Assembly (NCBI GenBank): GCA_900291925.1
Contig: UWYS01000020.1
Span: forward strand, 1-64,000
DNA from: Thecaphora thlaspeos
Lineage: Eukaryota; Basidiomycota; Ustilaginomycetes; Urocystidales; Glomosporiaceae
Length of the DNA: 64,000 nucleotides
Direction: 5' to 3'
Positions within the stretch are counted from its first letter, which is position 1. The number at the start of each line of letters is the position of its first letter. Shown here in pieces: positions 42,685-52,861 of the stretch. The translations under genes and the position numbers were made by a program. The notes under the pieces are model-generated. The model ran no database searches. It saw only the letters and a list, made by a program, of their open reading frames with translations, and had not been told where the DNA came from.

Positions 42685-45036
42685 ATGGCGAGCACCGCCG
42701 CCGGCGCCGCGGCAAGAGCAGGCAGGAAACGCCGGGCTTCCTCTTCCGACGATAACGACCACGACGACCGCAAAAACACCAAGACCGTCGATGTTGTTGC
42801 TATTGACGATCTCAGCAGCGAAAGCAGTAACTGTGAGGGCGGCACATGGTCCAGTGAAAGCGCCGCAGAAGAGGCGGAGGCGGAGCCGGGACCTTCGTTC
42901 CACCGCCGACCGAGCAAAGGCGAGGCAGCAGAAAGGCTGCCGCTCTCGACCACATCGGAGCGGCGTCCGACCCGGCGCGTCATCAAGCGCCTCCTATCGA
43001 GCGCTGCATACGACAAAGTGGCAGATCAGTGCACGCAGCAGCTGGCCAGGCTGCAGCGGCGCATCGAGCAACCCTCGGGTGCGCAGGACGCCGGTAGAGT
43101 CTTACCCGCTACCGCCTCGTCCGAAACGGCTTTCCTCTTGATCAGTCGCTCGATTGCTCGCCAGCGTATGGGAATACTCGGCGAATCGCTCAAGGATGCT
43201 AAGGCCGCCATACGAACCCAGTCGGACAATCCGAGAACCTACGTCCGTGCCGCCTTTGCGCTGTCGGCTGCCGGCCACGGGCGGAATGCTGTCGCCTGCC
43301 TCGCCACGGCACGCAAGCTCCTGCTGCAAGCAAACGTATCGCCAAATTCCTCGCCCGCGCTCACCGCCACGCACGGCCGCCGCCGCCGCCACTCGAAGCT
43401 GGCCGAAACTATCGACCGCCTCGAGGCCTCGATCGTGCCGCGGCCGCTCGCCAACCTCCCGCTGGAGCTGATGCTGCGCGTCCTCTCGTTCCTCGACGTA
43501 AAGGAGCTGCTGCGCACCCTCACCGTCTCGCGGCGGTGGCGCACCGTGGTGCTCGCCCATCCGCCGCTCTGGCGCCACCTCGATCTTACCGAGCTCGTCT
43601 CAGTCCGCCAGATGCGCCAGGAGCTGCAGAGCGATGGCCGGCGCACGCGCAAGGCGCTCAAGCGCTTCTGCGACCTCTCGCGCAATTCGCTCGTCAGTCT
43701 GCGCCTCAGCGTCGTGGGCTCGGCCGAGGGCGTCGAGGCCATCCTCGCCATGGTCCGCAGCAACGCCGCGACACTCGAGGAGCTCCGCCTGGACCGGTGC
43801 GTGGCCCTTGAGGTTTTCACCACCGTGCTGCCCCTGTGCCGGTCGCTCCGCTCGCTCGAGATCCAGCACCCTTCTATCAGCCGATACAGCTACCAGGAGG
43901 CCGATTACCACGACAGCTCCATGGCGCGTGTCGGCATCAGCGCGGCCTGCGCCGAGCAGCTCGATCGGATACGCCTCCGGACGCTTGGGATCCACCGCGA
44001 GGCGCTATCGCTCTACCCGCAGTGCGCCTCGATGTTGTCGGAGCTGCGCATCCTGCGGATCTGCTCGCCCGCCAAGTCGTGCTCGCCGTTTGCGCACGTG
44101 CAGCTGCACGACGCGTTCGCCTTTGATGCCCTGGCGCTCGCGCACGAGACGATCGAAGAGGTGCGGCTGTCGTCGTGCCAGCAGGTGCCGCTGCGCTACG
44201 AGATGCCACCGCTGCGGCTCGAAGAGGCTCGGCTCGTGTTTGGCCGGCTGCAGGTGCTGGAGGGCTGGCTGCCGCGCGTTTCGCGGGGCAGGAGCCAGGC
44301 GAGGCGAGAGAGCGGGCTGCTGTGTTCGTTTCCTGCGCTGCGCGAGGTCGACGTGGGCTTCGAGTGCGACGATGACGAGGAAGCCTTCTACCGCCGCAGT
44401 TTGGCCATCGTCCGGCTCTCGCACCGCGCCGACCTGTACCCGACGGGCACGCAAGAGCCGAGCGGGCAGATTGAGATGCTGAGCGAGCTCGAGGAGCTGT
44501 CGATCGTCTATCGCCCGCAGGTGGGCGCGGGCGCAGGGCGCGCCAGGCTGTGGAGCTCCCTCGTCCCGCGCTTCGACGTGGACAGGATGGCGGAGGTGGC
44601 ATGCCCGAAGCTGTGTGCGATCCGGATCGAATACGCCGATCGAGAGTTGAGCGGGAGCCTGCTGATCCGACTGGTGCTGCTCCGTCTGTACCTGAGCAAG
44701 GGAATGAGCCTGGAGGAGGCTCTGATCAAGTCGAGCCCGGAGAGGAACGGGTCCCGATCGGTCTCGGGGATGGCGGCCACCGGCGGCGGCAGTAGGAGCA
44801 GCAGCGCGATGGCAGCGGCCTCTCCCTTTTCGCGCGGTGGCAAGACGACTGCCACGGTCGCCGTCGCCGTTCCACCGGGAACGAGGGGCGCGCTTGGGCA
44901 GGGGCAGGTGAGTGGTGAGGAGTTGCCGTGCTGCCGGGCCATCGGCAGCCTGCACCTGAGAGGGTGCGAAGGGGTGGACGAGGAAGCGGCGGCGTTCCTG
45001 CGTAAGGTGGTGACTGAGTTTTCGTATAGCATCTGA
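42685..45036 (+). CDS. TPR/F-box/leucine-rich protein, Dia2/Pof3-like
   Basis: A single exon codes for 783 aa from the ATG at 42685 (context ACAATGG). An acidic, Ser-rich N-terminus is followed at about residues 110-215 by tetratricopeptide-like helices (AYDKVADQCTQQLARLQRRI, AFLLISRSIARQRMG, SLKDAKAAIRTQSDNPRTYV). At about 253-300 there is a full F-box (ANLPLELMLRVLSFLDVKEL ... SRRWRTVVLAHPPLWRHLDL). The remaining 480 residues contain irregular leucine-rich repeats (LEELRLDRCVALEVFTTVLP, LRSLEIQHP, IEEVRLSSCQQVPL). TPR, F-box and LRR in this order is the layout of Dia2 (budding yeast) and Pof3 (fission yeast). These SCF adaptors act at replication forks and in genome stability, and Pof3 also affects telomere function. 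The orthology is inferred from architecture. Confidence 0.8.
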   Translation: MASTAAGAAARAGRKRRASSSDDNDHDDRKNTKTVDVVAIDDLSSESSNCEGGTWSSESAAEEAEAEPGPSFHRRPSKGEAAERLPLSTTSERRPTRRVIKRLLSSAAYDKVADQCTQQLARLQRRIEQPSGAQDAGRVLPATASSETAFLLISRSIARQRMGILGESLKDAKAAIRTQSDNPRTYVRAAFALSAAGHGRNAVACLATARKLLLQANVSPNSSPALTATHGRRRRHSKLAETIDRLEASIVPRPLANLPLELMLRVLSFLDVKELLRTLTVSRRWRTVVLAHPPLWRHLDLTELVSVRQMRQELQSDGRRTRKALKRFCDLSRNSLVSLRLSVVGSAEGVEAILAMVRSNAATLEELRLDRCVALEVFTTVLPLCRSLRSLEIQHPSISRYSYQEADYHDSSMARVGISAACAEQLDRIRLRTLGIHREALSLYPQCASMLSELRILRICSPAKSCSPFAHVQLHDAFAFDALALAHETIEEVRLSSCQQVPLRYEMPPLRLEEARLVFGRLQVLEGWLPRVSRGRSQARRESGLLCSFPALREVDVGFECDDDEEAFYRRSLAIVRLSHRADLYPTGTQEPSGQIEMLSELEELSIVYRPQVGAGAGRARLWSSLVPRFDVDRMAEVACPKLCAIRIEYADRELSGSLLIRLVLLRLYLSKGMSLEEALIKSSPERNGSRSVSGMAATGGGSRSSSAMAAASPFSRGGKTTATVAVAVPPGTRGALGQGQVSGEELPCCRAIGSLHLRGCEGVDEEAAAFLRKVVTEFSYSI

Positions 45037-46484
45037 TCTGTGGGGAGCTGCCTCGCTTTACAGTACGTCGTAGAGAGGAGACATGGAAAGGAAGGAGAGG
45101 CCGCAGCGTATGGAGTGTGTTTGTACTGTATGTGTTTAAGCGGGAGAGCAGGTCATGTGTTCGGCCGGACGGGTGAGGGAGTGTCATGGGAAGCATTTGA
45201 GTGGACTGGGAGGTTAGGGAGGCTAGGGGAAGTTTGTCGTTGCACCTGTGTATCGCTTGTATGCAGAGGTAAAGTGAGGCGCTGAATGACAGCTCTGTCA
45301 GGGGAGGTGGTGGATCAGGCCAGGGTGTACAGTACAGTGCTGTACAAGGCGAGCGGTGCCGAGTGTGCGTCGATCAATCCAGGGCTTGCGGAGATGATCA
45401 TACGAGATACTGCACATAACTAGAGATACGATGTGGCTTGGGATGGAGCGTAAGTACTGTAGAGAGAACAGTATTATTGTACTGCATGTACATATGTATG
45501 TCGCTCCATATGCACCGAACCGACTGTGCTTGCACCTGGAAGGCCGGTTCATCTAGGCAAGGTACCTCGCATCCATCAGCTGCTGTCTCGCTTCCACTGT
45601 ACAGGTCGTCCAGTACCGTATGAATAGTACGTGGCGGCGCTTCAGACTCCGTACCGACTGCCGCAGTTGGCAGCGCAATCGTGTCCGCGGACTTGCTGCT
45701 CGGCGTGCCATAACAGACGGAGCAACAGACGCGACGAGCAAGCCTTTTGTTGGATTGATGGTGGTACAGTGTGTACTGTACATACAGCAGAGTAATACTG
45801 TAAAGAGAATCCATCGTGACATGCTCTACATACATACGGTACATACCGTATTGACCCTAACTAGTTGCTGTCGAGCTACGCGAAAAAAGTCTGGGGAAAG
45901 AGGCACTTGGACTTATTAGTTACATATCCTTCTCGGCTCCCATTGCTCTGCTACTGTACGTACAGTGGTGCTGGAGCCACAGTTGCTTTCATCCAACGTC
46001 CACAAACACGTCCTAGGCGCCTGCACCATCCGATACACTACCACTCCAACTCTCCCATCCTTTCAACTCCGCACCGCCAACCACACACCAAATTGCTCTT
46101 AGCTTCGCCTGGCTCCTGTGCTCTTTTCTCTGCGTCCGAGATCATACATACTGTAGCAATCTCAACGCCTCCCTTGATGCTACATACACTCTGTACCTCG
46201 ACGCGCATGCCGCGTGGGCGGCGTCGGTGTCGATTTCAATCGACAAACGAGCTACCATGCCGCCCATCTCCCTCGCCATGCTCGTCTTGATCCTGCGCCT
46301 TCCATTTCCCATGAGCTAGAGTCAAAGACGACCGACGCACTGCCATGCCGCCCTATATAAACACCAGCTCCAGCGAGTGCTTACCTTGTTGTCCTGCCTC
46401 GTCCTTCGTCTCTCTCTCCCCTCTGCCCCCTCATCCTTCTTTCCCCCCCCCTTCCCCACGCCCAACTGCACGCACTCGCCCACC
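45037..46484. promoter_or_regulatory. GTAC-palindrome-rich region upstream of the FAD oxidase
   Basis: About 1.45 kb without a recognised gene. Words of the type CTGTAC/GTACAG/TACTGTAC recur: 45326-45346, 45454-45460, 45479-45492, about 45598-45620, 45764-45787, 45953-45965 (the perfect palindrome CTGTACGTACAG), about 46147 and 46190. A TATA box sits at 46354. The last 100 bases are C/T-rich, as in leaders of this genome. Confidence 0.5.
46354..46360 (+). promoter_or_regulatory. TATA box of the FAD oxidase gene
   Basis: TATATAA stands 125-131 bases upstream of the ATG at 46485, with a pyrimidine-rich leader between them. Such a clear TATA box is absent from most genes of the window and fits an inducible secreted enzyme. 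Confidence 0.65.
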
Positions 46485-48086
46485 ATGGCTGGCCTCGACA
46501 AAGCGCTTCGCGCTCTGCTCGTCACCCTGCTCGTCTGCGTTACCATCGTTCCCTTTACCCTCTCTACGCTCTCTTCCTCCGCCAACGTCGCACCCCACCA
46601 TGTCCTCGAGCCGGAATACTCCTTCTCCGCCATGCCACGTTCCCTCTCCGACTCGGAAACCAAGCTCATCAAGCGTTTCGTCAACGCCACCGAGCTCGAC
46701 GCCTGCAAGGCGCTCGCCAAGGTGACGAAAAAGTCGAGCAATAGTAACGTCTACTACCCTCTCGCACCGCAGTACACTTCCGGTTCGTCGCACTGGTTCT
46801 CGTCCAGCAAGCAGATCTCCGCCTGCGTCTACCGACCCACCACGCCAGCAGACCTCGCGGCCGGTATCAAGCTGGTGGGCGATCAACGCATTCGATTCGC
46901 CATTTCCAGTGGCGGACACGCTTCCAACCAAGGCTTCTCCTCTACCAAGGGTATCCACATCACGCTGCGTGGCTTCACCGACGTCAAGATCTCGTCGGAC
47001 CGCGGCTCGATCGATGTCGGCGGCGGCTCCAAGTGGGACGAAGTGTACAAGACGCTCGAAGGCTCAGGCCTCAACGTTGTCGGCGGACGTGTTCCCGGTG
47101 TCGGTATCGGCGGCTTCATCACGGGAGGTGGAGGATACAGCTGGAAGACCAACCAGTACGGTCTCACGGGTGATACGCTGATCGAAGCCAACATGGTCCT
47201 ACCCGATGGCAGCCTCGTCACCGCTTCCGAGAGCGAAAACTCCGACCTCTTCTGGGCCATCCGCGGAGGAGGCAACCAGTTCGGCGCCATCTACAACTAC
47301 AAACTCAAGGCCTTCCCTCAATCGGCAAAGATATACGGTGGTACCAGGCTGTACACCGCCGAGCAGGTGCCGGCCTTGCTCGAGGCGACGTACGACTTTT
47401 CAGAGAACAACAAGGATCCCAAGGCGCAGATCATCACGACGCTCAACAGCATCGGACTTCTCGGAAACGGTGCCATCCTTCTTGCCATCTATGACGGCGA
47501 GCCGGGTTCGACGAATCCCTTTGCTGCCTTTGACAAGGTGCCATACCAGCAGCTTCTTGGCAATTTCAAGGAACAATCCTTCTCGGACGCCGTTGCCTCG
47601 ATCCCGTCGCAGCTACAGGGCGGACACCGCGGCTACTTCCACAGCGTAATGTTCAAACGATACTCCAAGAACATCATCGACCAGATCCACAACTCGACGA
47701 AATACTGGGGATCCAAGCAACTGCTACACTCTGGCAGACTGGTTTCGTACGACATTGAACCGTTCGATTCGAACTTTGTTCAGTACGCCAAGGATTCCGC
47801 CTGGCCTCACCGCGAACTCGCCCTGCCGTTGAACCTCTTCTTCTCCTACGACAATCCGGCCGATGATAAGTTTTGGCTCGATGCAATCAAGGAGTCTGCA
47901 CGCATCCTCTCCGACCTCGCGAGGGAAGAGGGACAGGATCAGAGCATGCCCCTCTACCCCAACTACCTCGTCAAGGACACGCCCGTCGAGCGCATCTTTG
48001 GTCCCAACCTCGATAGGCTGAGGTCGCTAAAGAACAGGTACGACCCTAGTGGGATCATGAGGTTGACTGGTTACTTTGACTTCTAG
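46485..48086 (+). CDS. Secreted FAD-linked oxidase (berberine bridge enzyme-like)
   Basis: A single exon codes for 533 aa. An N-terminal hydrophobic segment (ALRALLVTLLVCVTIVPFTL) serves as signal peptide or anchor. The PP-loop FAD-binding domain follows: VYRPTTPADLAAGIKLV, FAISSGGHASNQGFSS (His of the GGH motif is the usual 8-alpha covalent FAD ligand), GGRVPGVGIGGFITGGGGYS and LFWAIRGGGNQFGAIYNYKL. The C-terminus ends in the berberine-type LKNRYDPSGIMRLTGYFDF, close to the usual Tyr-Asp-Pro-x-x-x-Phe/Met motif. The Cys that gives the second covalent FAD bond in bicovalent members appears to be absent. Family members oxidise sugars, alcohols or alkaloid-like compounds with oxygen; the substrate here is unknown. 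No partner genes of a biosynthetic cluster are adjacent. Confidence 0.88.
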   Translation: MAGLDKALRALLVTLLVCVTIVPFTLSTLSSSANVAPHHVLEPEYSFSAMPRSLSDSETKLIKRFVNATELDACKALAKVTKKSSNSNVYYPLAPQYTSGSSHWFSSSKQISACVYRPTTPADLAAGIKLVGDQRIRFAISSGGHASNQGFSSTKGIHITLRGFTDVKISSDRGSIDVGGGSKWDEVYKTLEGSGLNVVGGRVPGVGIGGFITGGGGYSWKTNQYGLTGDTLIEANMVLPDGSLVTASESENSDLFWAIRGGGNQFGAIYNYKLKAFPQSAKIYGGTRLYTAEQVPALLEATYDFSENNKDPKAQIITTLNSIGLLGNGAILLAIYDGEPGSTNPFAAFDKVPYQQLLGNFKEQSFSDAVASIPSQLQGGHRGYFHSVMFKRYSKNIIDQIHNSTKYWGSKQLLHSGRLVSYDIEPFDSNFVQYAKDSAWPHRELALPLNLFFSYDNPADDKFWLDAIKESARILSDLAREEGQDQSMPLYPNYLVKDTPVERIFGPNLDRLRSLKNRYDPSGIMRLTGYFDF

Positions 48087-50248
48087 ATGGCCTAGCACCT
48101 CCAGCACCACGACGGTCTTCTTGTCAAGACGATCTGTCTGCTCGCTGTTCGTCTGCTCCCGTCTCTTTTCCTTCTTTCGACTCCAGATATTCCCCCTTGT
48201 AAATCGTAGTACCTTCCAAGATCGCGCTTATCGTCATATACAATGCTATTCAGAGACATAACGTCTTCCTCTGTCCTCCAGCCCTATCCTTCGTTCTACC
48301 TGAGCAAACGCAACGGTCCAATTGCACTTTATTGAAAGGCTGAGCGCGAGCGACGAGGTTACGCAAGCGTGAAATGTGCATTCATTGGTCATTGCGGTCT
48401 GCAGCAGGCTGTGGATGGATCGTCTGAACTTATGTGAGCTACGAAAGATGAGCTTTATACAGAGGTGGAGCGAGTGCCAGCAAGGAGAACCGCGGCTAGA
48501 CGGGAGGCAATTAGATATGATGTAGGTGACCCGATCGAGTTCGATGAAGGCCGCCCGATATGGCCGACCGATGAACGCAACTATCGGCCTCGTATCGACA
48601 CACGTTTAGCCCGATTCTCCTTCGACAACGTTTTAAAGATGACGATGATTAGCGCTTTGTGGCCCGTTCCGCTCGAAGAGACCGAGAACTATGCCAGATG
48701 GTTACCCGGTGAACTCGTCCTTCTGCGACAGCGCGGGCAGGCTAGATATCCAACAAGCAGCACTTCGAGACGCTCCAGACCATTTCCCTGTCAATGCCAA
48801 CCTCCTGGCCTGCCGTCGCTGTTGGCAGACATCTCCTTCTCGTACGCACCGTCTGGGCTCGATCTGAGTGATCGGCTCACCGTGGTAACCCTCTTCGAAG
48901 TCAATGAACACCAGCGTATTATTCCTAGTCTCGCCGCCACTTCAAGTGACTAGAAACACAATAGGCGGCCTTGGCGAGCGGCTTGGCCGACCGTATGGGT
49001 CGTCAGTCCGGTAGAGACCGTTCTTCCTTTTCCGAGAGGTACTACTGCCCAGAGTTTCCTAGTGAGTCCGCAGTCTGTTTTCACCTTTACCGCCAAGGCA
49101 GCTACCTAGTCTGCCCTTCGCCGCCTAGCCGACGGTCGAGTTTAGTTTGATTTAGCGATTGGGCTTAAGGGTGGGAGCATCGGGAGGGACGTTCGCTCCT
49201 CTTCCTGCGGCGAAGCTGAATCTAGCTTGACGGGGAAGACAAAAGGGGGAGAAGAGGAAAAAAATGATGGAACGGATAAAAGGACCCCAGACGTAGAGAA
49301 GACACCTCAAACGAGGTGGGCGCATGTGGGTTGTGTATGTGCTGGCTTCTGCTCAACAGAATGCGCTCGGATCCGCAGAACTCCTCTCGAGCTGAGCAAC
49401 AAATGCGTAGCGCATCGTCACGCGTCACGCCCGGGTCGAATGCGCAAAACGGCCGGACTTTCTGCGACGGCGTCAACAGCCTCGATACCGACAAGAGCAG
49501 AACCTTCGAGATGCTGAGTCCGATGCCGTTAGCTGTTGAATCTGCTCCCGGACGGACCGTCGTTGCTGCTGCGCATCTACTTCTACCGCGCACCGTCTGA
49601 GCTCGACAAGAGTGATCGACCCGCTGCGATAGCAGAGTCAAAAAGGAATTGACCTGTGTCTCGCGGCCACTTGATGTGATAAAGAAGAAGAAAGCGGAAG
49701 TTACAGCGTCTCAGCAGACAGCTACTACCATGGTGTCCTCATCAAGCTGCAACCTGTTGTCACCCTACACCGCCAAGACAGCTCGTCAGCCCGTCGCTTA
49801 GTAGGCGGTCGACCATGGTCCATCTCGCGCTATAGGTTCTGGAAGGTGCCAGGATGAGATCCTCTGTTGTCCGTTGTGCGCGCTATCGCCAGACCAGAGG
49901 CAGGCGCAACAGTGGGAGGGAGGGCCGAAGGTGGGAGAATGACCGCAAAAGGAGGACGGCCGCCTCTCTTGCCCATCCTGCGCGCCCCCGCTAGAGCACA
50001 GGCACGCACAGAATAAGAAGGTCAGGAAAAGAAGGAGAGACGGCCTCACATCATCGCTTTGATGGTCTGCAGCGTCGTGTTTGAGGTCCGTAACTGCAAG
50101 GCCGAAAAGGTATAAAGAGACGACGTTTTCCGGAACTAGGTCATTCCCCTTCCTCTCATACTCACTCTCTCACTCACTCAGACATCCCCCACGCCAAAAG
50201 AACACCTTCAAGCCGAGGAGCCAACCACACTTCGACCAAGTAGCCAAG
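48087..50248. other. Gene-poor stretch with a degenerate internal duplication
   Basis: About 2.2 kb. A frame at 48465-48953 opens with GTG rather than ATG and has no recognisable domain. Two subregions, about 48780-49150 and 49530-49810, share patches such as GCACCGTCTG...CTCGA...AGTGATCG (48846 and 49590) and ACCGCCAAG (49089 and 49769). I see no intact gene. The right end holds the promoter of the small secreted protein gene. Confidence 0.45.
50111..50116 (+). promoter_or_regulatory. TATA box of the small secreted protein gene
   Basis: TATAAA stands 133-138 bases upstream of the ATG at 50249, nearly the same distance as for the FAD oxidase gene. The leader contains CTCACT repeats and CCAAG before the start. 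Confidence 0.6.
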
Positions 50249-50868
50249 ATGAAGCTCGTTCCTCTCCTCGCTCTCCACCTTCTGCTGGCATCGAGCCTCG
50301 TTAAAGGTCTGGAGTCGGAGTGGACCAAAGTGAGTGCCGAACTCTTCTTTTCTTACTTTGACGTGTGACTCACGCCCACTCACCTGGTGACTTGTTCTTT
50401 TCTTTCAATCGGAGCAGAACCGTAAACAAGAATTGAACGACCGAATCGACGTGATGGTGGAAAGGGATCCGTACATAATATGGTGGGGCCACATATGCCT
50501 CAACGGCGAATACAAAATCGAAAAAAAACTGACAGCGATCATTTGAATTTGTACCATAGACTTTATGTCGAGTCTGGCAAGCGACATGCGAGGTGAGTCT
50601 CAGCGTAGAGGACAGTCAGAGTAGAACACGGTGTAGTCGTGTGACGCCTTGTCTGCGTGTTTCTCGGTGGAAGTGCTAACTTTATGAATGTCGTTCTGGC
50701 CTTTTGTCACGACTTGCGTGCAAGAACAGGTATGACTGTTTGCAAATCAAGAACACCAACTCAGTCAAGAACTTGGGCGATGGCGGATACATCAACGTCT
50801 TGACATCGTATAGGACTGATAAATGCGATTGGAAGGATGGAACGCTGTCCTGTGATGCCCGCAAATAA
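50249..50868 (+). CDS. Small secreted protein gene with a poly-A frame break
   Basis: Three exons are proposed, 50249-50329, 50418-50592 and 50730-50868, with good GTGAGT donors and CAG acceptors. Exon 1 encodes a signal peptide (MKLVPLLALHLLLASSLVKG). The product would be about 131 residues with Cys in HICLNGEY, in YDCLQIKN and in KCDWKDGTLSC. The summed length is 395 nt, one short of a full frame. The first frame of exon 2 stops at TGA just after a run of eight A (about 50521-50528). The frame that fits exon 3 is reached only by a -1 shift at this run. A base lost from the homopolymer (real or by sequencing), transcript slippage, or a functional short form of about 69 aa are the options. 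The family is not recognised. Confidence 0.55.
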
Positions 50869-51374
50869 AGAAGCATCGAGTGGTGCCCGAACATGGGCCG
50901 AGCCTCTTGTAGGGTAAACTACGTGACGACGGTCACGGGCATCTTCTTCATCCTGCTCTTCCGATCTGTCTTGCTTCTTCTCCCTCTCTTTGGACTTGAA
51001 GCTTGCTCCCCATCATCTTTGTCGTGCACCTTTTCTCCACCTTTTATGTCGTGCACCTTTATCTTATATCGAGCCGTGCGCATCGCCAGGCATAAGTCGT
51101 CTCCTCACCTCTGCTTCCAACGCTTTGTATCTTCCGCTTCGTTCATCGTGTCCGCCATGGAAATCCCACCACGATTGGTGCAGCTGTCAGAGCAACAGTG
51201 GGGCTCACGATTGTGACGAGAATGATCAATTTCTTCGACAGAGAATGTCAATTACTCTGGGACTCGGAAAGACAAGACTAGCGGAGGAGCACTGCTGTCG
51301 TGTCTCGTGCGACACGGTCACCTTCCCACACCACACCCTTGCTCTACGCAGTCGCAACAACTCCTCGTTCACGC
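50869..51374. other. Intergenic region, no gene recognised
   Basis: About 500 bases between the 3' ends of convergent genes (small secreted protein on plus, dehydrogenase pseudogene on minus). C/T-rich in the left part. No recognisable frame. Confidence 0.5.
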
Positions 51375-52861
51375 TCAAGCCTCGGGCCTCATTCCGCCGT
51401 CCGGTTGGAGGCTCTGTCCGGTAAAGAAGCTACCGTCGGGGCCGGCGAGGAAGACGTAGCTGGTGGCCACCTTGATCGGTTGGGCGGGACGGCGTAACGG
51501 ACCCTCGTTCTTTCCCAGAGCTGTTTCGTGCGCGGACGATGTCAATGGGTATCAGCGATATTATCCCTTGTCGGCTGTCGTCAGGCTGGGAAGGGGGAGA
51601 CGACTTACAGTCCATGTTATCGGGAGGATTCGAGGCCGGCTGCAGCGGCGTGTAGATGATGCCCGGGTTGACGCAGTTGACGCGAATCCCCTCGGGTCCC
51701 ATCTTCTGCGCGAGGGCACGCGTGAACGCGACGATGCCACCTTTGGTGGCGCTGCGACACAGGTGGAGCGAGCAATGCACGTAAGGGTGATCGTCAGCAC
51801 GAGCGACAAGGGCCGACAATCGAGGTGAGGCGACTGGACCTACCTGTAGTCGACGAGCATGGGGTTGCCCATGTTTGCAGCGACGCTGGCCGAAAAGATG
51901 ACCGAAGAGCCGCGCTTCATCCTGGGGAGGGCATACTTGGTCGTGGCCATGAGCGAGACGAGGTTGAGGTTGACGGTACTCTTGATGTTGTCGATGGGCA
52001 GGTCGGCAATGTTTTCGTACATTTCCTGTCTTGATGCATTGAGCACCAGGGTGTCGAGCTTGTCATACACCTCAAAGTGCTCTGAGGACGGAAGAGAATG
52101 GCAAAGGATGGAAAGAGGTCAACACCGAGCTGGCGCTGGACAAGCTAGAAGGGAGAACGGCTCGCGCACCATCGATAATCTTGGTTCAGTTGGCCTCGAT
52201 CTGGAGGTCGACCTCCATGGCGTGCGCCTTTCGGCCTTCCTTTTCGATGGCAGCGATGACCTCCTTGGCGTCCTGTGGGCGGAGCGGATTCAAGTTCACG
52301 GAGAGTCAGCACCTTTGCGCTCTGTGGTGAGCGATGGCATCGCTGCTCTTGGCTCGCACGCACCGACTCCTCTTCCTTCATGTAGGTAAACGAGATGTCG
52401 GCTCTGTGTAAAGAGGAAGAAGAAGCAGCAGCACAAAGGTCAGCGGCTTCCCGTGACTCGCCGACAATTTGCGCCGCGCCTCTGAAACTCACCCCTCCCT
52501 GGCAAAGAGGATGGCGACCGAGCGTGCAATGCCGCTGTCGGCGCCCGTCAGGAGAGCCTTCTTGCCGTCGAGCTTGCCGGTGCCCCTGTACTCGCGGAGA
52601 TAGGGCTTGCCGTCGTCGCCCCAGAACTCATGTTTGGTGAACTCGGCCTTAGCCCGCATCTGATGTGGAGCGGGAAGATTTCCAGAAGCGGGAGTCTCTG
52701 TAAGCGCTGGCACAAAGTCAGTCGGAGCAGGCGAGGGGAGGCTGGGGCCGGGCGCTCACCTTGGAGTCGAGGCCGGGACCTCCGTGCTACTGCTGCGCCT
52801 CGATCGACTCGACCGGGTAGGCGGTGATGGAGCCTTCGAACTTTTCATTGCTGGCGGACAT
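51375..52861 (-). pseudogene. Short-chain dehydrogenase/reductase, inactivated
   Basis: From the ATG at 52861 several exons can be traced. They are 52861-52760, one starting near 52702 and ending near 52491, a short one with ADISFTYMKEEES, one with DAKEVIAAIEKEGRKAHAME, one with [17 protein letters not shown] to MGNPMLVDY, one beginning with the rest of YSATKGG, and a last one ending in [21 protein letters not shown] at 51375. The Rossmann motif (TGADSGIARS), NAS, catalytic Ser (SASVA), YxxxK (YSATK) and NPG are visible. The layout is the GRP-like SDR class with a 60-80 residue N-terminal extension. Two stops lie inside exons: TAG at codon 25 (52787-52789) and TGA at 52186-52188. The cofactor glycine motif reads GIA where GIG is expected. 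The gene is therefore probably dead unless these are sequence errors. Confidence 0.75.

Noticed and set aside
45398..45844. Minus-strand 148-codon frame in the GTAC-palindrome region
   Set aside because: Its Tyr/Met/Val composition is dictated by the GTAC/TACA words; no homology or splice context.
48465..48953. 162-codon frame between the FAD oxidase and the small secreted gene
   Set aside because: It begins at GTG, has no ATG near its start and no recognisable motif, and part of it belongs to a degenerate duplication.
46485..52861. FAD oxidase plus dehydrogenase as a biosynthetic gene cluster
   Set aside because: No backbone synthase, transporter or pathway regulator lies nearby, the dehydrogenase is a pseudogene and 3 kb of unrelated sequence separates them.
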